Below, piece after piece: positions 29,251 to 39,708 of a stretch of DNA of 64,000 nucleotides. The translations under genes were made by a program, and so were the position numbers. Below the pieces are notes generated by a model that had not been told where the DNA came from, did not search any database, and worked only from the letters and a program-made list of their open reading frames with translations. The DNA lies in assembly GCA_029834535.1 (NCBI GenBank), contig JAQMWT010000308.1, forward strand, positions 124,001 to 188,000, in the 5' to 3' direction. The DNA comes from Chrysophaeum taylorii (lineage: Eukaryota; Sar; Pelagophyceae; Pelagomonadales; Pelagomonadaceae). Numbering within the stretch: the stretch's first letter is position 1; each line of letters opens with the position of its first letter.

Positions 29251-30105
29251 GAATCCCTCAATATGTTACTGCTTCGCCTTCACTCACAACAGGCTCACGA
29301 GCAACGTACTCACTCTGTTCAATCCGAGTGTACTTACCATCAGTTGTGCTTTAAACGCTCCTCTATGGAGCCATTACCCAATGCAACACATCCTATACAC
29401 GTCAAGATTTTTACAATCCTCTATAACGTGTTTGCAAGCTTACATACTAACTCACCCACTCCTGTGTCCTATTACATAACCGTTTTCGAAACTAACCAAC
29501 CGTCACACAGGTTATTACTTACAACCTCATCAACATCACACAACTCCTACTTCTTAACTGGTGGCCACCATTCCGACGGCGACCTCACCATAGAGAACGC
29601 CACCACAAAACACTCCACCCCCATTAACGCCTTTGGGAGCACGTATACGTTCACTGCTTCCGACATCCCCCGCGACCGGGACAGGTCCATATATCTGGAG
29701 CCGTTTATGGGTTACTTGTGGATAGTCCAAGCCCTTCCCCAAGTTGGCTCCGCTACCACCTATGGCACCGCCATACAAAACCTCGTGTCCAGATGCGATC
29801 TCGTGATGCCTGGCTGCCTTACCTACAAGGCCACCGACAACTCTTTCAATTACAAGGATTCTCTTTTTAGTGACCGCAAACTCGGCTCTAAAATCCACTC
29901 AGTGCTTGCTCCATTGCCAACCGTCCGAGGGTATGCCAATATTATTTTACTCGACCCTCGCAACGGGAAATTACGCTACTGGGCGGTGATACACACCGGT
30001 CAAAGCTATAACCTTCTCTCGAACGCCACGCTCGAGCGCATTCATCATGCTATTCTGAGTCCGCAACAGCTACTCTACAACCAACTTGCAGCATCCTACT
30101 CCTGA
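29251..30105 (+). pseudogene. copia C linker with integrase core lost
   Basis: The same frame continues to 30105. The beginning (Y-H-Q-L-C-F to S-Y-Y-I-T-V-F) aligns loosely with the N-terminus of copia A at 13709. The end (Y-A-N-I-I-L-L-D-P-R-N-G-K-L-R, then W-A-V-I-H-T-G-Q-S-Y-N-L-L and I-L-S-P-Q-Q) matches two copia A integrase C-terminal segments, but in swapped order. No zinc finger and no DDE residues are seen between, so the catalytic core has been deleted, apparently by template switching. Confidence 0.6.
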
Positions 30106-31489
30106 TCCTGAATTAGCTCCTCCGCCACATGCTCCTTCCGCGCCTTTCTCGCTCACACCCCACACCACTATGCAAGATCATGTCATTCAGAGGGGGACAA
30201 GGACTTCTCATCCTCAGAGGGGGCACTCCCCACCTCCTTCAGCTCCTCCTTCTTCGTCCCCTACTCCGGCCTCTTCTCCCTCTTCTGACGCTACCGCTGA
30301 CGAATCTGGCTCTATGTCACCGCCGCCCTTGCTTCCTTCTTACAAAGACCTTTTTGCACAAGATGACCTCATTCTTGTTCCAGGTTCCAAACAGCCTAAC
30401 ACTCGCAAGGCCACTTCTATGAAAACTATCCGAGCCCGGTTACAAGCGTCTACTATTGGTGCTTACAAAGCCGCTGGTGGCAAGCTCGCCGATTTCCGCT
30501 GGGATCTTCGCCACCACTTTCTTACGTTCAAGTCTCCCGCCCTCTCCGCCCTTCATCTCCGTGGTGGTATCCTCTGGTCTGCTATCTGCTCAGAGGGGGA
30601 ACATGCGTTGTTAGCTCGTCTTCTTCTCCCGTTGCGTACTGACTTACTTGCCCGCTACCCGCACGTCGATGGTTACTTCGCCCACGCCAAGAGCGCATCC
30701 AGCATCCCAGCTGCAACCTTTTTAACTGCTGATGGTTCACCTACGTGCCCTATTCCTCAGCCCCTTTTATCTGCGTTCACTGAACACGCTGCTGCCTTCG
30801 GCACTTCTTCCTTACAATATGCACTTACGTACCTGGCGCCGACCAGCTTTATTGATCACAACTCATCTGAGTTTGGCGCTACTTCACTGGCTGACTTGGA
30901 GGAATACCTTCTGGTCTCTATAGAGTTTATCACCCAGGTCTTACGTACCGACCCTACTATCCATATCCAACTGGAATCTGCCCCTACTACTCCTACCGAC
31001 GCTGTTTCCGCTTATCCCGAAGTTGCGCACACTGCCTCGACCGCAACGTCGCTAAACTATAATTCACCAGCCACTGTTGGTCCTGGCGAATATAAGGTCC
31101 AAGAAGCTGACGTTTCCATTGACGAATATAAACTTAAGTGCCTCCACGGTTTGTCGCCTGAAATCAGGCACGCCTACCTCAAGGCCACCGCCAAGGAACT
31201 CCTCGACATTATCCGCTTTGGCTGCTTCAAACTTTCCTTACCCGACAGTGTCTCTCGTCCTATTGACAGCAAGATGGTGCTGAAGATTAAAACAGACTCT
31301 GCAGGCAAATACGTTAAGCACAAGGCTCGCCTCGTACTACATGGCTTCCTAGCATCTCTTGGCGCCGATTTCTTTGGTACCTTCAGCCCCATGGCCACTA
31401 TGACCGCAATCCGGGTACTACTAGCTATTGCAGCATACAAGATTGCCTGTTCACCATGCAGACGTCCCGAACGCCTTCGTTCAGTCTGA
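30086..31489 (+). pseudogene. copia C pre-RT region and start of RT
   Basis: Pro/Ser-rich, then L-L-P-S-Y-K-D-L-F and I-G-A-Y-K-A-A-G-G-K-L-A-D-F (shared with copia A). S-T-A-T-S-L-N-Y follows at 31037-31060, then RT proper: L-K-A-T-A-K-E-L-L-D-I, V-L-K-I-K-T-D, Y-V-K-H-K-A-R-L-V-L-H-G-F. It shifts frame near 31430-31460 into the next ORF. Part of this region (30798-31075) is duplicated inside the gypsy protease at 6527-6808. Confidence 0.85.
31037..31060 (+). other. T-S-L-N-Y-type motif 2 (pre-RT/RT border)
   Basis: Codes S-T-A-T-S-L-N-Y followed by N-S, just before the conserved start of RT. See motif 1. Confidence 0.5.
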
Positions 31490-32927
31490 CATTGATGCCA
31501 ATGTCTATGTTCAATTACCAGACGGCATCAAGCTTATCGACCCCGATGACGCTAAGTACAAGGGCCGACGTCTACCGAAACTGCTGAAGTCACTTTATGG
31601 ACTTCGGCAATCACCATCCCTTTGGAACAAAGAGATAGACGACTTCTTCCGTAGCCTTGGTTACAAACGCCTGCACTCGGACTCTTGCCTATATGCTCGA
31701 ATATCCGCACATGCTAAGTTCGTCGTATGCAGTCTGTCTGTAGACGACATTGTTATTGTGTCCAATGACGACCCTCTTCGTACAGAATTACAGGATGCCC
31801 TCCACAAACGGTATGCTGTAGAGCAGTTTGAACCTGTCCATACCCTCCTAGGCATGCGTGTGTGTCGCACATCTGACGGCTCCATTTCTCTGGATGTGCA
31901 AGCCAAGCTGGATGAACTCTTCGCTGATCACCCAGTCTTGCAGCAACTGACCCCGCTTAAATATCCTATGTCATCGTCCTTCAAGTATAAAGATGGCACT
32001 CCCAGCACTGAAACAGAGTTGTACATCAACTCGCACTTTGCCACCCTCCTTGGCAAGCTGGTGTTCATGCAAGTTGCCTGCAGACCTGACTTCTCGCAAG
32101 CCTTGGGCAGATGTTCGCGTGGTATGCATGCACCCACATATGTTCACGTCCAAATGCTAGAGCATTTACTTCGCTACCTCAAGAAGCCGGAAAACCGCTC
32201 ACTTCGCCTCTGGTTTCATCCTAAAGGTAATGCCATTGAAGCTCACCTTCGCACTGTCTCCGCTAATCGAATTGATCTATCCACTGTGGTCGACTACCAA
32301 CCACAGGATGTATCTACTGGACAGTTTGACCCCTTAGTTGCCATGGTTGACGCTGACAATGCCCCTTCCTTAGCACAGGAAGATAGGAAATCTACCACCG
32401 GGTTTGTCTTCTATCTTTTCAACTGCCTTATTGGTTGGAAAAGCAAACTTCAACCGATTGTCTCCTGCTCAACTCACGAAGCTGAGTTGATTGCCCTCAG
32501 TATTTGTGCTGATGAAGCTGTTTGGCTACGCAAGCTGCTGTTGGAACTCTCCTTTGTCGTCAACCCCACCTTCTACGTCAACAATGCTAATGGTGAGAAC
32601 ACCGCTGACCCTGTTGACTTCGATGACAATGACAACCCAATTGCTGAAGATATGCGCTTCATCAGAAGCCTACCTCTTTTGTCTGACAATGCTGCCGCTG
32701 TTCACACCTCTAATAACCCAGATGGGTCCTCTCGATCCAAGGCACTGTCGACTAGATGGTTTAAGATTCGTGAGTACATATCGCTTCAGAAAATACGAGT
32801 CCATCATGTTCCCGGCAAGCTGAACGTGGCGGATGGCTTTACAAAACCACTTGCGGCTGAGTTCTCCACTTTTCGTTCTCTACTCGGTATGCATCATGCC
32901 TCTCACGACAATCCTTTACAGGATTGA
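31428..32927 (+). CDS. copia C reverse transcriptase palm and RNase H
   Basis: H-H-A-D-V-P-N-A-F-V-Q-S (first RT Asp), Q-L-P-D-G, K-S-L-Y-G-L-R-Q-S-P, then the catalytic S-L-S-V-D-D-I-V (YxDD equivalent, about 31737-31760). RNase H follows, with M-V-D-A-D-N-A, T-H-E-A-E-L-I-A-L and L-S-D-N-A-A-A-V carboxylates, closing with H-V-P-G-K-L-N-V-A-D-G-F-T-K-P. About 499 aa in one frame. The TGA at 32925 is followed in frame by more coding-like sequence that includes T-S-L-N-Y motif 3. Confidence 0.92.
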   Translation: MQHTRLPVHHADVPNAFVQSDIDANVYVQLPDGIKLIDPDDAKYKGRRLPKLLKSLYGLRQSPSLWNKEIDDFFRSLGYKRLHSDSCLYARISAHAKFVVCSLSVDDIVIVSNDDPLRTELQDALHKRYAVEQFEPVHTLLGMRVCRTSDGSISLDVQAKLDELFADHPVLQQLTPLKYPMSSSFKYKDGTPSTETELYINSHFATLLGKLVFMQVACRPDFSQALGRCSRGMHAPTYVHVQMLEHLLRYLKKPENRSLRLWFHPKGNAIEAHLRTVSANRIDLSTVVDYQPQDVSTGQFDPLVAMVDADNAPSLAQEDRKSTTGFVFYLFNCLIGWKSKLQPIVSCSTHEAELIALSICADEAVWLRKLLLELSFVVNPTFYVNNANGENTADPVDFDDNDNPIAEDMRFIRSLPLLSDNAAAVHTSNNPDGSSRSKALSTRWFKIREYISLQKIRVHHVPGKLNVADGFTKPLAAEFSTFRSLLGMHHASHDNPLQD

Positions 32928-32942
32928 AGATACCTAACTCTA

Positions 32943-32966
32943 GTGACCGCAACGTCGTTAAACTAT
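32943..32966 (+). other. T-S-L-N-Y-type motif 3 (RNase H/3' ORF border)
   Basis: Codes V-T-A-T-S-L-N-Y followed by P-W, five codons after the RT stop and in the same frame. See motif 1. Confidence 0.5.
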
Positions 32967-34182
32967 CCCTGGCCTTACCTTCTCTTGCCACATTTTTTTT
33001 TGTACACGGGCGAGTGTTGTTCATGTCTTCTTGACACTCCCGTGGCCGTGGCATCTCTCCAGTCGTTCGAAGGACAATTCCACGCTCGCTCTCCACGGCC
33101 GAGCCTTCTCCCAAGTTGGTTCAAAAGCGACAACCCATAACTACTGTCACTCCTACTACCTCCCAGGCTGCTACTGTCTCACCGACACCAGCTGAACCTG
33201 TTTTACTACAATCCCTAACACTCCAGGATGGCCTCAACATGGATTTTGCCCTGATTGAACGAGGATTCTCTCGTTCTGAGAGCTTCCGTACTCCTGCTAC
33301 GCCCTTTCTCTCTTCTGTTATGCGAGCGGAAATCTCTACGGCACTCAACTCGATATATGAATCTGCTGACTCTTTACTGTTTGTGGAACTTACGACGTTC
33401 ATATCCATGCGCCTACCCATTACTACATTTTGGGAAGCTGCTCCTGCTATTACTTCTATTGGCTGCTACAGAGGCCCCAAACGTGAACGTTTCATCCTGT
33501 CATCCTACATTTCTTGCTTCTACCACATATAATTCGAAGCCACAAGCACCTAGTGAACTCTCCACTGAAGTGCTGAGTCACCTTAACACAGATGACCACA
33601 AGAAGAATGACCATATTCCCATCTCAACTATCACCACTAACATTTGTTGTGCTTGTCACGACACCGATCAGGCGCCCATACAACCTAACGTATGTGCACG
33701 TAATGCTACTTCCTTCCAACCCTCCTGTAACGGGTGCTCAGCTGGTCATATGCGCGCAACCATCATACGCACGTATCATTTGCCAAAGGAGCTACATATT
33801 CTCTTGACCAGAAATCTAACGCAACATTCGTCACTTGCTCATTTAGTCTTATCAGTAACCGATGCAGCCACAGACTCCACTACTCAATTACCATTGGCAC
33901 TGGATCTTCGGCTTATTACTCAGATGCACCTGGAGCATCTTAACTTTCTTGTAACGCTCGAGCGAACACAAGCTCGTAAAACTCAGGCTATGTTCAAGCC
34001 CACCAAATACCACCATGTGATTCATACTGTTATCCGATCGCGTGTACAACATCTTAACAACTACGCATCATCCTCTGATGATACAGAACCGCTATCACTC
34101 CGGGATGTAATGTTCGGCCACACTTATGTTCAGGCAGAACATTAAGGCTTCCTGCACCCCCCTTTTTTTTTTTTTTTTAACG

Positions 34183-34206
34183 TTGACCGAAACGTCGTTA
34201 AACTAC
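34183..34206 (+). other. T-S-L-N-Y-type motif 4 (inside 3' ORF region)
   Basis: Codes L-T-E-T-S-L-N-Y followed by S-H, in frame with the ORF 34126-34728. See motif 1. Confidence 0.5.
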
Positions 34207-34960
34207 TCACACTCCACGCTCGACGCTATTCTCTGGAGATATCTTCGCCACCGTTACCTACGCCTTCTGCTTCGCTTGTTGATTCCGACTTCTTGTGCCA
34301 ACAAGTCCACCAACTCGAGGAAACACCTCCCTGGAGAACCGGCTCTTCCCTCCTACAGCCAACACCCACGTGTTACTTATACACTGTACAAGATCACAGA
34401 GCTGTTGTCTCGCTTAATACTCACCGCTCATGATCAACATGCTACCAACTACTCCTCCCCGGACGATCACCTCCTTCATCTACGTGACAAGTTGCTCTCA
34501 TGCTTCAGAGCATTCCGTCCGCTCTCATGTGAATCTGAAGACTCTTCTATCTTCGTTCTTCGTTCGCCAAGTCCAACCTTTTTTTTGGAAAACCAACTGG
34601 ACACCTTTCAACTAGATTCTCTATCGCCATCCATACTGAATGCTCCACTTGCACTCACCCTTCTCTTCGCACCACATCGTTCAGCTATTGGTGTTCACCA
34701 CCTTACGGCAGAAGCTGACGATGATTAATAATCCTAACACACTGTCTGTTGTATCTGTGTTTCTTAATGTTCTGTTCAAAAGGGTCAAATCGACTCTCAG
34801 TTCCACCAAGTCCAAGTCCAACTCCTAAGACCCTTCTATACTCTTGATGCTTCGTATGTGACCTCTGTGACCATCAAGACCGTATTCCTTCCTTTTTTTT
34901 CTTCATCATCATCTTTCTCAAGAGATGCTCTACAGTCGCACCTTGCGCTTAAGACATCTC

Positions 34961-34967
34961 GAGGGGG
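34961..34967 (+). promoter_or_regulatory. polypurine tract of copia C (GAGGGGG)
   Basis: A purine run directly against the TG of the 3' LTR, the expected plus-strand primer. Confidence 0.8.
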
Positions 34968-35281
34968 TGCAGAGAAATCTGCTGCCTCTCACCCTTATCC
35001 GTCCGTTGAGAACGTGATTTCTTCCTTACCCTTCTTCTTCCTTTCTACACAATCAAATAGTCCTCTGATTTGTGCCTACGCTCATCATCATGGTCTAGCG
35101 CGTCCCGAGGTATGTAGCACTATACACTCAACCTTTCTCGTGTAGTGCTAGATGCCGCCTGTCGTGTTCTGAGGATATAGGGAACATAACCCTTCATTCC
35201 CCGAATTAACCTTCCAGACGTTCACGATGAGACGGGATGGTATCCCAGGTGACTTACCACTGCTTGCTAAATGCTTCTGCA
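34968..35281 (+). repeat. 3' LTR of copia C
   Basis: 314 bp, TG...CA, about 97% identical to 24831-25144. Confidence 0.95.
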
Positions 35282-35286
35282 GAAAG
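35282..35286. repeat. 5-bp target site duplication of copia C, right (GAAAG)
   Basis: Exact match to 24826-24830. Confidence 0.9.
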
Positions 35287-35434
35287 TGATCAAACTTGTG
35301 AATTTTTCCTTACGCATGCATCAAAATCGAGCAAACTTAAAAGAAATTGACCGAACTTGTTGACCAAACTTGACCGATCCCTTTTTTTTTATCCAACATT
35401 CGAGAGGACGGTGGACGATGTTCACCAGATTTAC
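35287..35434. repeat. continuation of the TGATCAAACTT-rich repeat
   Basis: TGATCAAACTTG, GAGCAAACTTAA, TTGACCGAACTTG and TTGACCAAACTTG occur within 90 bases. This is the same motif family as 23036-23255 and 24150-24825, so copia C split one older repeat. Confidence 0.7.
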
Positions 35435-35624
35435 TGGAGATAGAAAAGGGTTAGTACCCCCTATTCTAGGGTTAGTTCCCTTAACTTTGCCACCCTTTGA
35501 TTTAAGAAGAAAACGCTGTGTTATTCACACCGGCTGTCCTCGTTTAGGAGACAGATTCGAGGACAGACTACCACTGTTCTCACGCTCTGCTGATGGGTAA
35601 CACAGTTGTGATTACTGTTCTCTA
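35435..35624 (+). repeat. 5' LTR of copia B
   Basis: About 190 bp. It shares CCCCCTATTCTAGGGTTAGT, TGTTATTCACACC and GACAGACTACCACTGTTCTC with 41236-41454 and with the arms at 50060-50433, with short indels between copies. Confidence 0.88.
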
Positions 35625-35719
35625 GGTATTGGGCACCAGTCAGTCCCGGTATCAGCAGAGCCTCAGGATTTATATTTCCAGACGAGTCCCGCTCACTGAC
35701 GTTCCTGAACCCAAGCAAA

Positions 35720-36868
35720 ATGCCAGCCAATCAAGAACTCCAAAAGGAGATAAGAGAACAAGAAGCTCGCTTAGAAGCCAAGTACCAAAGAGACATGCAA
35801 CAACAAGCTCAAGCGTACGAAGCTCGGCATCAACGGGAGATGGCAGCACAAAAACAAGACAACGACGCTCGCTTCCAAGCACTCGAAGCGCGATTTAATG
35901 CCATGCAGGCACCACCACCTGCCGTCGCTGCTGCGGCTCCACCCCCCCCTCCAGCTCAACAAGACCCCAAGACCAAAGCTAACACTTTTAGTGACCCACC
36001 TAGCGCCGTCCTCAAGTCAATGGACTCGGCTCAAGTCACACCCCAAATGCTTTCGTTTCGCGTGATGCAGTTGTTCGTCGAACATCTGATGTCTGAAACA
36101 GGCATAACTCAGTACTTCCTACAATGCTTCTAGACGTGGGAATCCGTCTTGCGCGGATCCAACAATCTCGCTGACGCCCTCCTAAGCCACTGTATCGACG
36201 AATACGACAAGGACCCCGACCACCACTCTACCGCCGGGAACACGCCAGATTTCCAAGGTCGTTACGTCTACCACAAGGGTGTCTACCGCAAATTCGGCAA
36301 GCACTTCCTGGAGAACGTCTACGAGCCAAAGCTCCAAGAACTTAAAGATAAAGACAAGGACCCGACCGATATGACAAAAGGCAAGTTATTATCCGATAGC
36401 CTCCAAGGAAAAGAAGCCGACTTCATCGTATATCTCCGCGAGACCGCACACCCCCTCTTTCGCCGTTTCCTACATGCCGGTAGCGACTCCGTCAAGCACC
36501 CAGCATACGACGAAATCGATGCACTCGGATCTTCCTATCCGATAGGACTCGAATTTGTGCTTCAAGTTCGCCTAGCACTCGACAAGCACACGGGCCAGAA
36601 CCACGTCCACCATGCGCATTACGTCTATAATGCCTTTCTGGACACGCCGTTCAACCCAGAAATACATGAGCCTGCTCACTACATTGACTACATGCGCCAT
36701 GTCCAGCAGCAACTGCGCCAGATAACAACACGAGCTACTATCCAACGCCTTGCTGCTGATCTCTCCAGACCACATCCGCTATGCGACCCTCAACGAAATC
36801 GCAGAGTTTGGATCGGACCCGGAACTGCTCCGTCTGTTCCAACAGCACCCACCGTACTTCGCGTTTAA
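35720..36868 (+). pseudogene. copia B Gag, first part
   Basis: ATG at 35720. A Glu/Gln/Arg-rich coiled-coil N-terminus (E-I-R-E-Q-E-A-R-L-E-A-K-Y, then E-A-R-H-Q-R-E-M) leads to a Pro/Ala spacer. An in-frame TAG at 36131-36133 interrupts it, and the same frame continues to about 36780 (D-A-L-L-S-H-C-I-D-E-Y-D, H-Y-V-Y-N-A-F-L-D-T-P-F). Structural protein of the element. The sequence differs from copia C gag, so this is a separate family. Confidence 0.75.
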
Positions 36869-37734
36869 GGCACTGGCCAACGCCCAGTGTCCCGCACCAC
36901 ATGCTGCAGGCAAAGTACAGCGCTGTCCTCGCATTCCACGAATCGCACCACCACGTGAACCTTCACGTCGAATGGGCCACGATACGCCATGGCATCCCCA
37001 GCCCCGGAGACATCAACCAGGTTGCAGAATTCTTCTCGGCCATCTCAAGCCGTCTCTTAGCAGAGGAAGACCTGAACCTCACCTCCCTATTCAATGCTGT
37101 TGCAGATGCTCACCATGATGCGATCCGCAAACCAAGCAAATCGCAAAACCTCGAGACGCTTCTCGCCGAGGCAACCGTTGCCAAAGTCCGAGTTGACAAG
37201 CGACCCAGCCCCCCTAGCGCGTCGACCGCCGCACTACCCCCCTTGCACAAGCCCGGCACCAGTCAGCACGCTAAAAGAGTGCTTCTGGTCACTCGCTGGC
37301 ACCGCATACACCACCAGCAACCAGAGATTCTTCGCCGCACGATGGCCGCTAATGTAATGAATCTTCGCCCAGGTGATGATCGGTATCTGCAAGACTGCAG
37401 CGAATGCAAGCGCTGTCAATCGCATGTCAGCTTCCGTCACAACAACACTTCCTGGTCACCTGATGAACTAGCCTATGCTCCTGGCCAACACCTCCACATG
37501 GATGTATCGTACCCGAGCATCAGCAAGTGCTACGGAGGATTTCGCTACATCATGCACTTCGTGTGTATTATCTCAGCACACAAGTGGGTCTATTTCCTGC
37601 GGAAATTAGACGTACAGGATGTTCTGGCCGGCATCCTCTATGTGGTCAATGTGATTAAAGTCGAATTCGATGTCAGTGTGAAGATCATATCGTCTGATGC
37701 ATTCTCAACTTTCCGCTCTGAAGCTCCGCTCTGA
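36781..37734 (+). pseudogene. copia B Gag end fused by deletion to integrase
   Basis: The frame starts with gag-like sequence (E-W-A-T-I-R-H-G-I-P-S-P-G-D, A-E-F-F-S-A-I-S-S-R-L). After about 37250 it passes straight into an integrase zinc region (C-S-E-C-K-R-C-Q-S-H) and the core beginning H-M-D-V-S-Y-P (first Asp), then I-I-S-S-D-A (second Asp). Protease, and any domain between it and integrase, is missing, so an internal deletion joined gag to integrase. Confidence 0.75.
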
Positions 37735-38581
37735 AGCTTTCCACCCCCTCAAGGTGCAACTTGGCATCCAGTTTCAAATCCTTGGTCGCCACCTCCACCA
37801 GCGGAATTTTGCGGAAAACATCATCAAGGAAAACACCCGAGGCACCGTAGTTCGTCTCCTCAACCTTCGCAGTGTACGCATCGAAGGAAAGTCTATTGCC
37901 GCCGAGTATTATCATCCATTTGCTCTCCTGCATAAGATCCAAGCCGACAACCAGCGCTCTCATGGACTGCCCTCGCGCACAAACATGACATGCACCGTTC
38001 CCCGGCGTATCACGTCACACATGGCACCGCTCTTGAAGCTTCTCCCCTTTGGCGAACCTGTCACTTTTGTCTACCCTCAAAGTCACAAGCTGGAACCCTC
38101 CAGCGTCTCCGCCTCTTACTTTCATAGTAACAACTATCTCCCGAACCTCCCCGGAACGGACCGATTTATCCGTGATGTTCACAGCTCTATCTTGCTTGTA
38201 CATCAGGGGCGATATGGAAAAATCGTCACCTCTAACGACTTTCATGTTGACGCAGACTTGCCTGTCAACCGCAACAAGGAGATCGAACGGATCAAAGCAC
38301 TCGCACAGATCCCAACAGAGGCACGACAAGAGAACCTTCTACCAGCTATAAGCGAACATCAAATGCCGGAAGTTAGACAGGAATCGCAAAATGAGGGCGA
38401 GACTCACGATGACGAGCAGGATGATAAACCTAGCGATGACGACGAACACAAAGAATCGGATCCAACGCTGCTGATTCAAGTCCCGTCAGCGACGAGACAC
38501 CTGAACAGGATTTTTCGTTCCTTAACCGGCCACCTCCGCCGGATGGTAGCATTCCGATGCCCAAACGAAAAGATCGCCTAG
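37697..38581 (+). pseudogene. copia B integrase C-terminal part
   Basis: Shifted frame. It continues after the integrase core with V-T-F-V-Y-P-Q-S-H-K-L-E-P-S-S and an acidic low-complexity stretch (E-T-H-D-D-E-Q-D-D-K-P-S-D-D-D-E). The catalytic Glu region near 37740-37830 is damaged. It connects integrase to RT. Confidence 0.6.
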
Positions 38582-39708
38582 AGGTTGTTCTCGACGATTC
38601 AGGTTTTACCCCAGTTCTCGTGCATCGCAACCAGAGCGATAAGCTCAAGGCAGATCTCAAGGACGAACGTGGATTTCGCATCCCTAAGGATCAACTCTAT
38701 ATCGTGAAACGTGTTGACGATGGAAAGCTCTTCACCAGACGCATTATCGCCTCAGAGTATGGTCGCAACTGGAAATATCAGCAAGAGCAATCCACAGCTC
38801 ACGCCACAGCCAACATGTCCAGCACATTAATGTTCCTCATCAGTGTCAGCGCTCTGCACCAGGGCCACGCCGCCAGCATCGCATCTGATCCCAACATTCG
38901 AAGAGATGCTAAGCCGCCAAATGATGTCCCGAAAGGATGTCTCCTAGCAAGTACCACACAAGACTATCGTATCATGGGCGGCACCGCACTGGATTTGCAG
39001 AGAGAAACCGACGCAGAACTCTTGTATGTTGACTTCCCAAGGAAGCCGCACCACTCATCTGTATTGGTTGACCACCTTGATAACGACAGTTCTGTTCTTG
39101 AGAACTATGTGTGCCACGACGAACTGTCACCGGCAGAGTACTATGCGCGTCAATGGAACCAAGAATTCTGTAGTATGGGTTCCTCTCTTTTGTGTGACAT
39201 CTCCGCGCATCAACACTACCACCTAGCTTCTCGTCACAGGCATGCCTTCATGCATGATTCTGGCGAACTCGGACACCTCTTCCTAAGTCAAAGTGATCCG
39301 AATCAAGATATTCTACAAGAAGCCATGGACTATGATTTGCAGCACATCGATCACGTCGTCTTACAGCTCGTGACCGCTGAAGATATGGTCTATGAGCCTG
39401 AAAAGATTGTCGAACTCAAAGGACTCAGCGAAGAAGATAAGTTAAAGCACATTGCTTCGATTCGCAAAGAAATTGAAGGATTGTGCTCCAATGGTGTCTT
39501 TAAACTCGAGCCTTTACCGCCAGACCGTTCGTCTATCTCGACGAAACTCGTGCTGAAGATCAAATATTTTGCTGACGGCACTCCAGACCGCTATAAAGCT
39601 CGTCTAGTCGCCCGAGGTTTCTTGGCACGTGTAGGCATTGACTTTTATGCCACATCCTCCCCAACGCAGTGCTTGCCACCAACCTGCTACTGCTCGCCGT
39701 CGCTGTGA
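38557..39708 (+). pseudogene. copia B pre-RT and first part of RT
   Basis: The end of the frame reads I-R-K-E-I-E-G-L-C-S-N-G-V-F, S-T-K-L-V-L-K-I-K and R-Y-K-A-R-L-V-A-R-G-F, the fingers of copia RT. A frameshift near 39670 leads to the next ORF. Confidence 0.85.

Larger units (their letters stand above)
32928..34834 (+). pseudogene. extra 3' ORF region of copia C (env position)
   Basis: About 2 kb between RNase H and the 3' LTR, where standard copia elements have almost nothing. Open pieces: 32928-33137 (in the RT frame), 33116-33532, 33255-34145 (acidic and Cys-containing: N-I-C-C-A-C-H-D-T, C-N-G-C) and 34126-34728. Two borders inside carry the T-S-L-N-Y motif next to poly-T runs (32990-33001 and 34162-34178). 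No signal peptide or membrane anchor typical of an envelope protein is clear, and I recognise no family. Several frameshifts separate the pieces. Confidence 0.55.
24831..35281 (+). mobile_element. copia C: full-ended Ty1/copia retrotransposon with an embedded DNA methyltransferase (10.45 kb)
   Basis: Two 314-bp LTRs in direct orientation, TG...CA ends, a 5-bp duplication, a primer site and a polypurine tract are all present. Coding order is gag, protease, C5-MTase, a linker that has lost the integrase core, pre-RT, RT, RNase H, then about 2 kb of extra ORFs before the 3' LTR. One TGA (28438) and at least two frameshifts (near 30085 and 31430) break pol. It inserted into a TGATCAAACTT-rich repeat. 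LTR divergence (9 differences by eye) means it is not recent. Confidence 0.95.

Noticed and set aside
35625-35650. Half-tRNA-iMet primer site for copia B (GGTATTGGGCACCAG)
   Set aside because: Resembles GGTTATGGGCCCAG but with several mismatches. I could not decide between a decayed site and chance.
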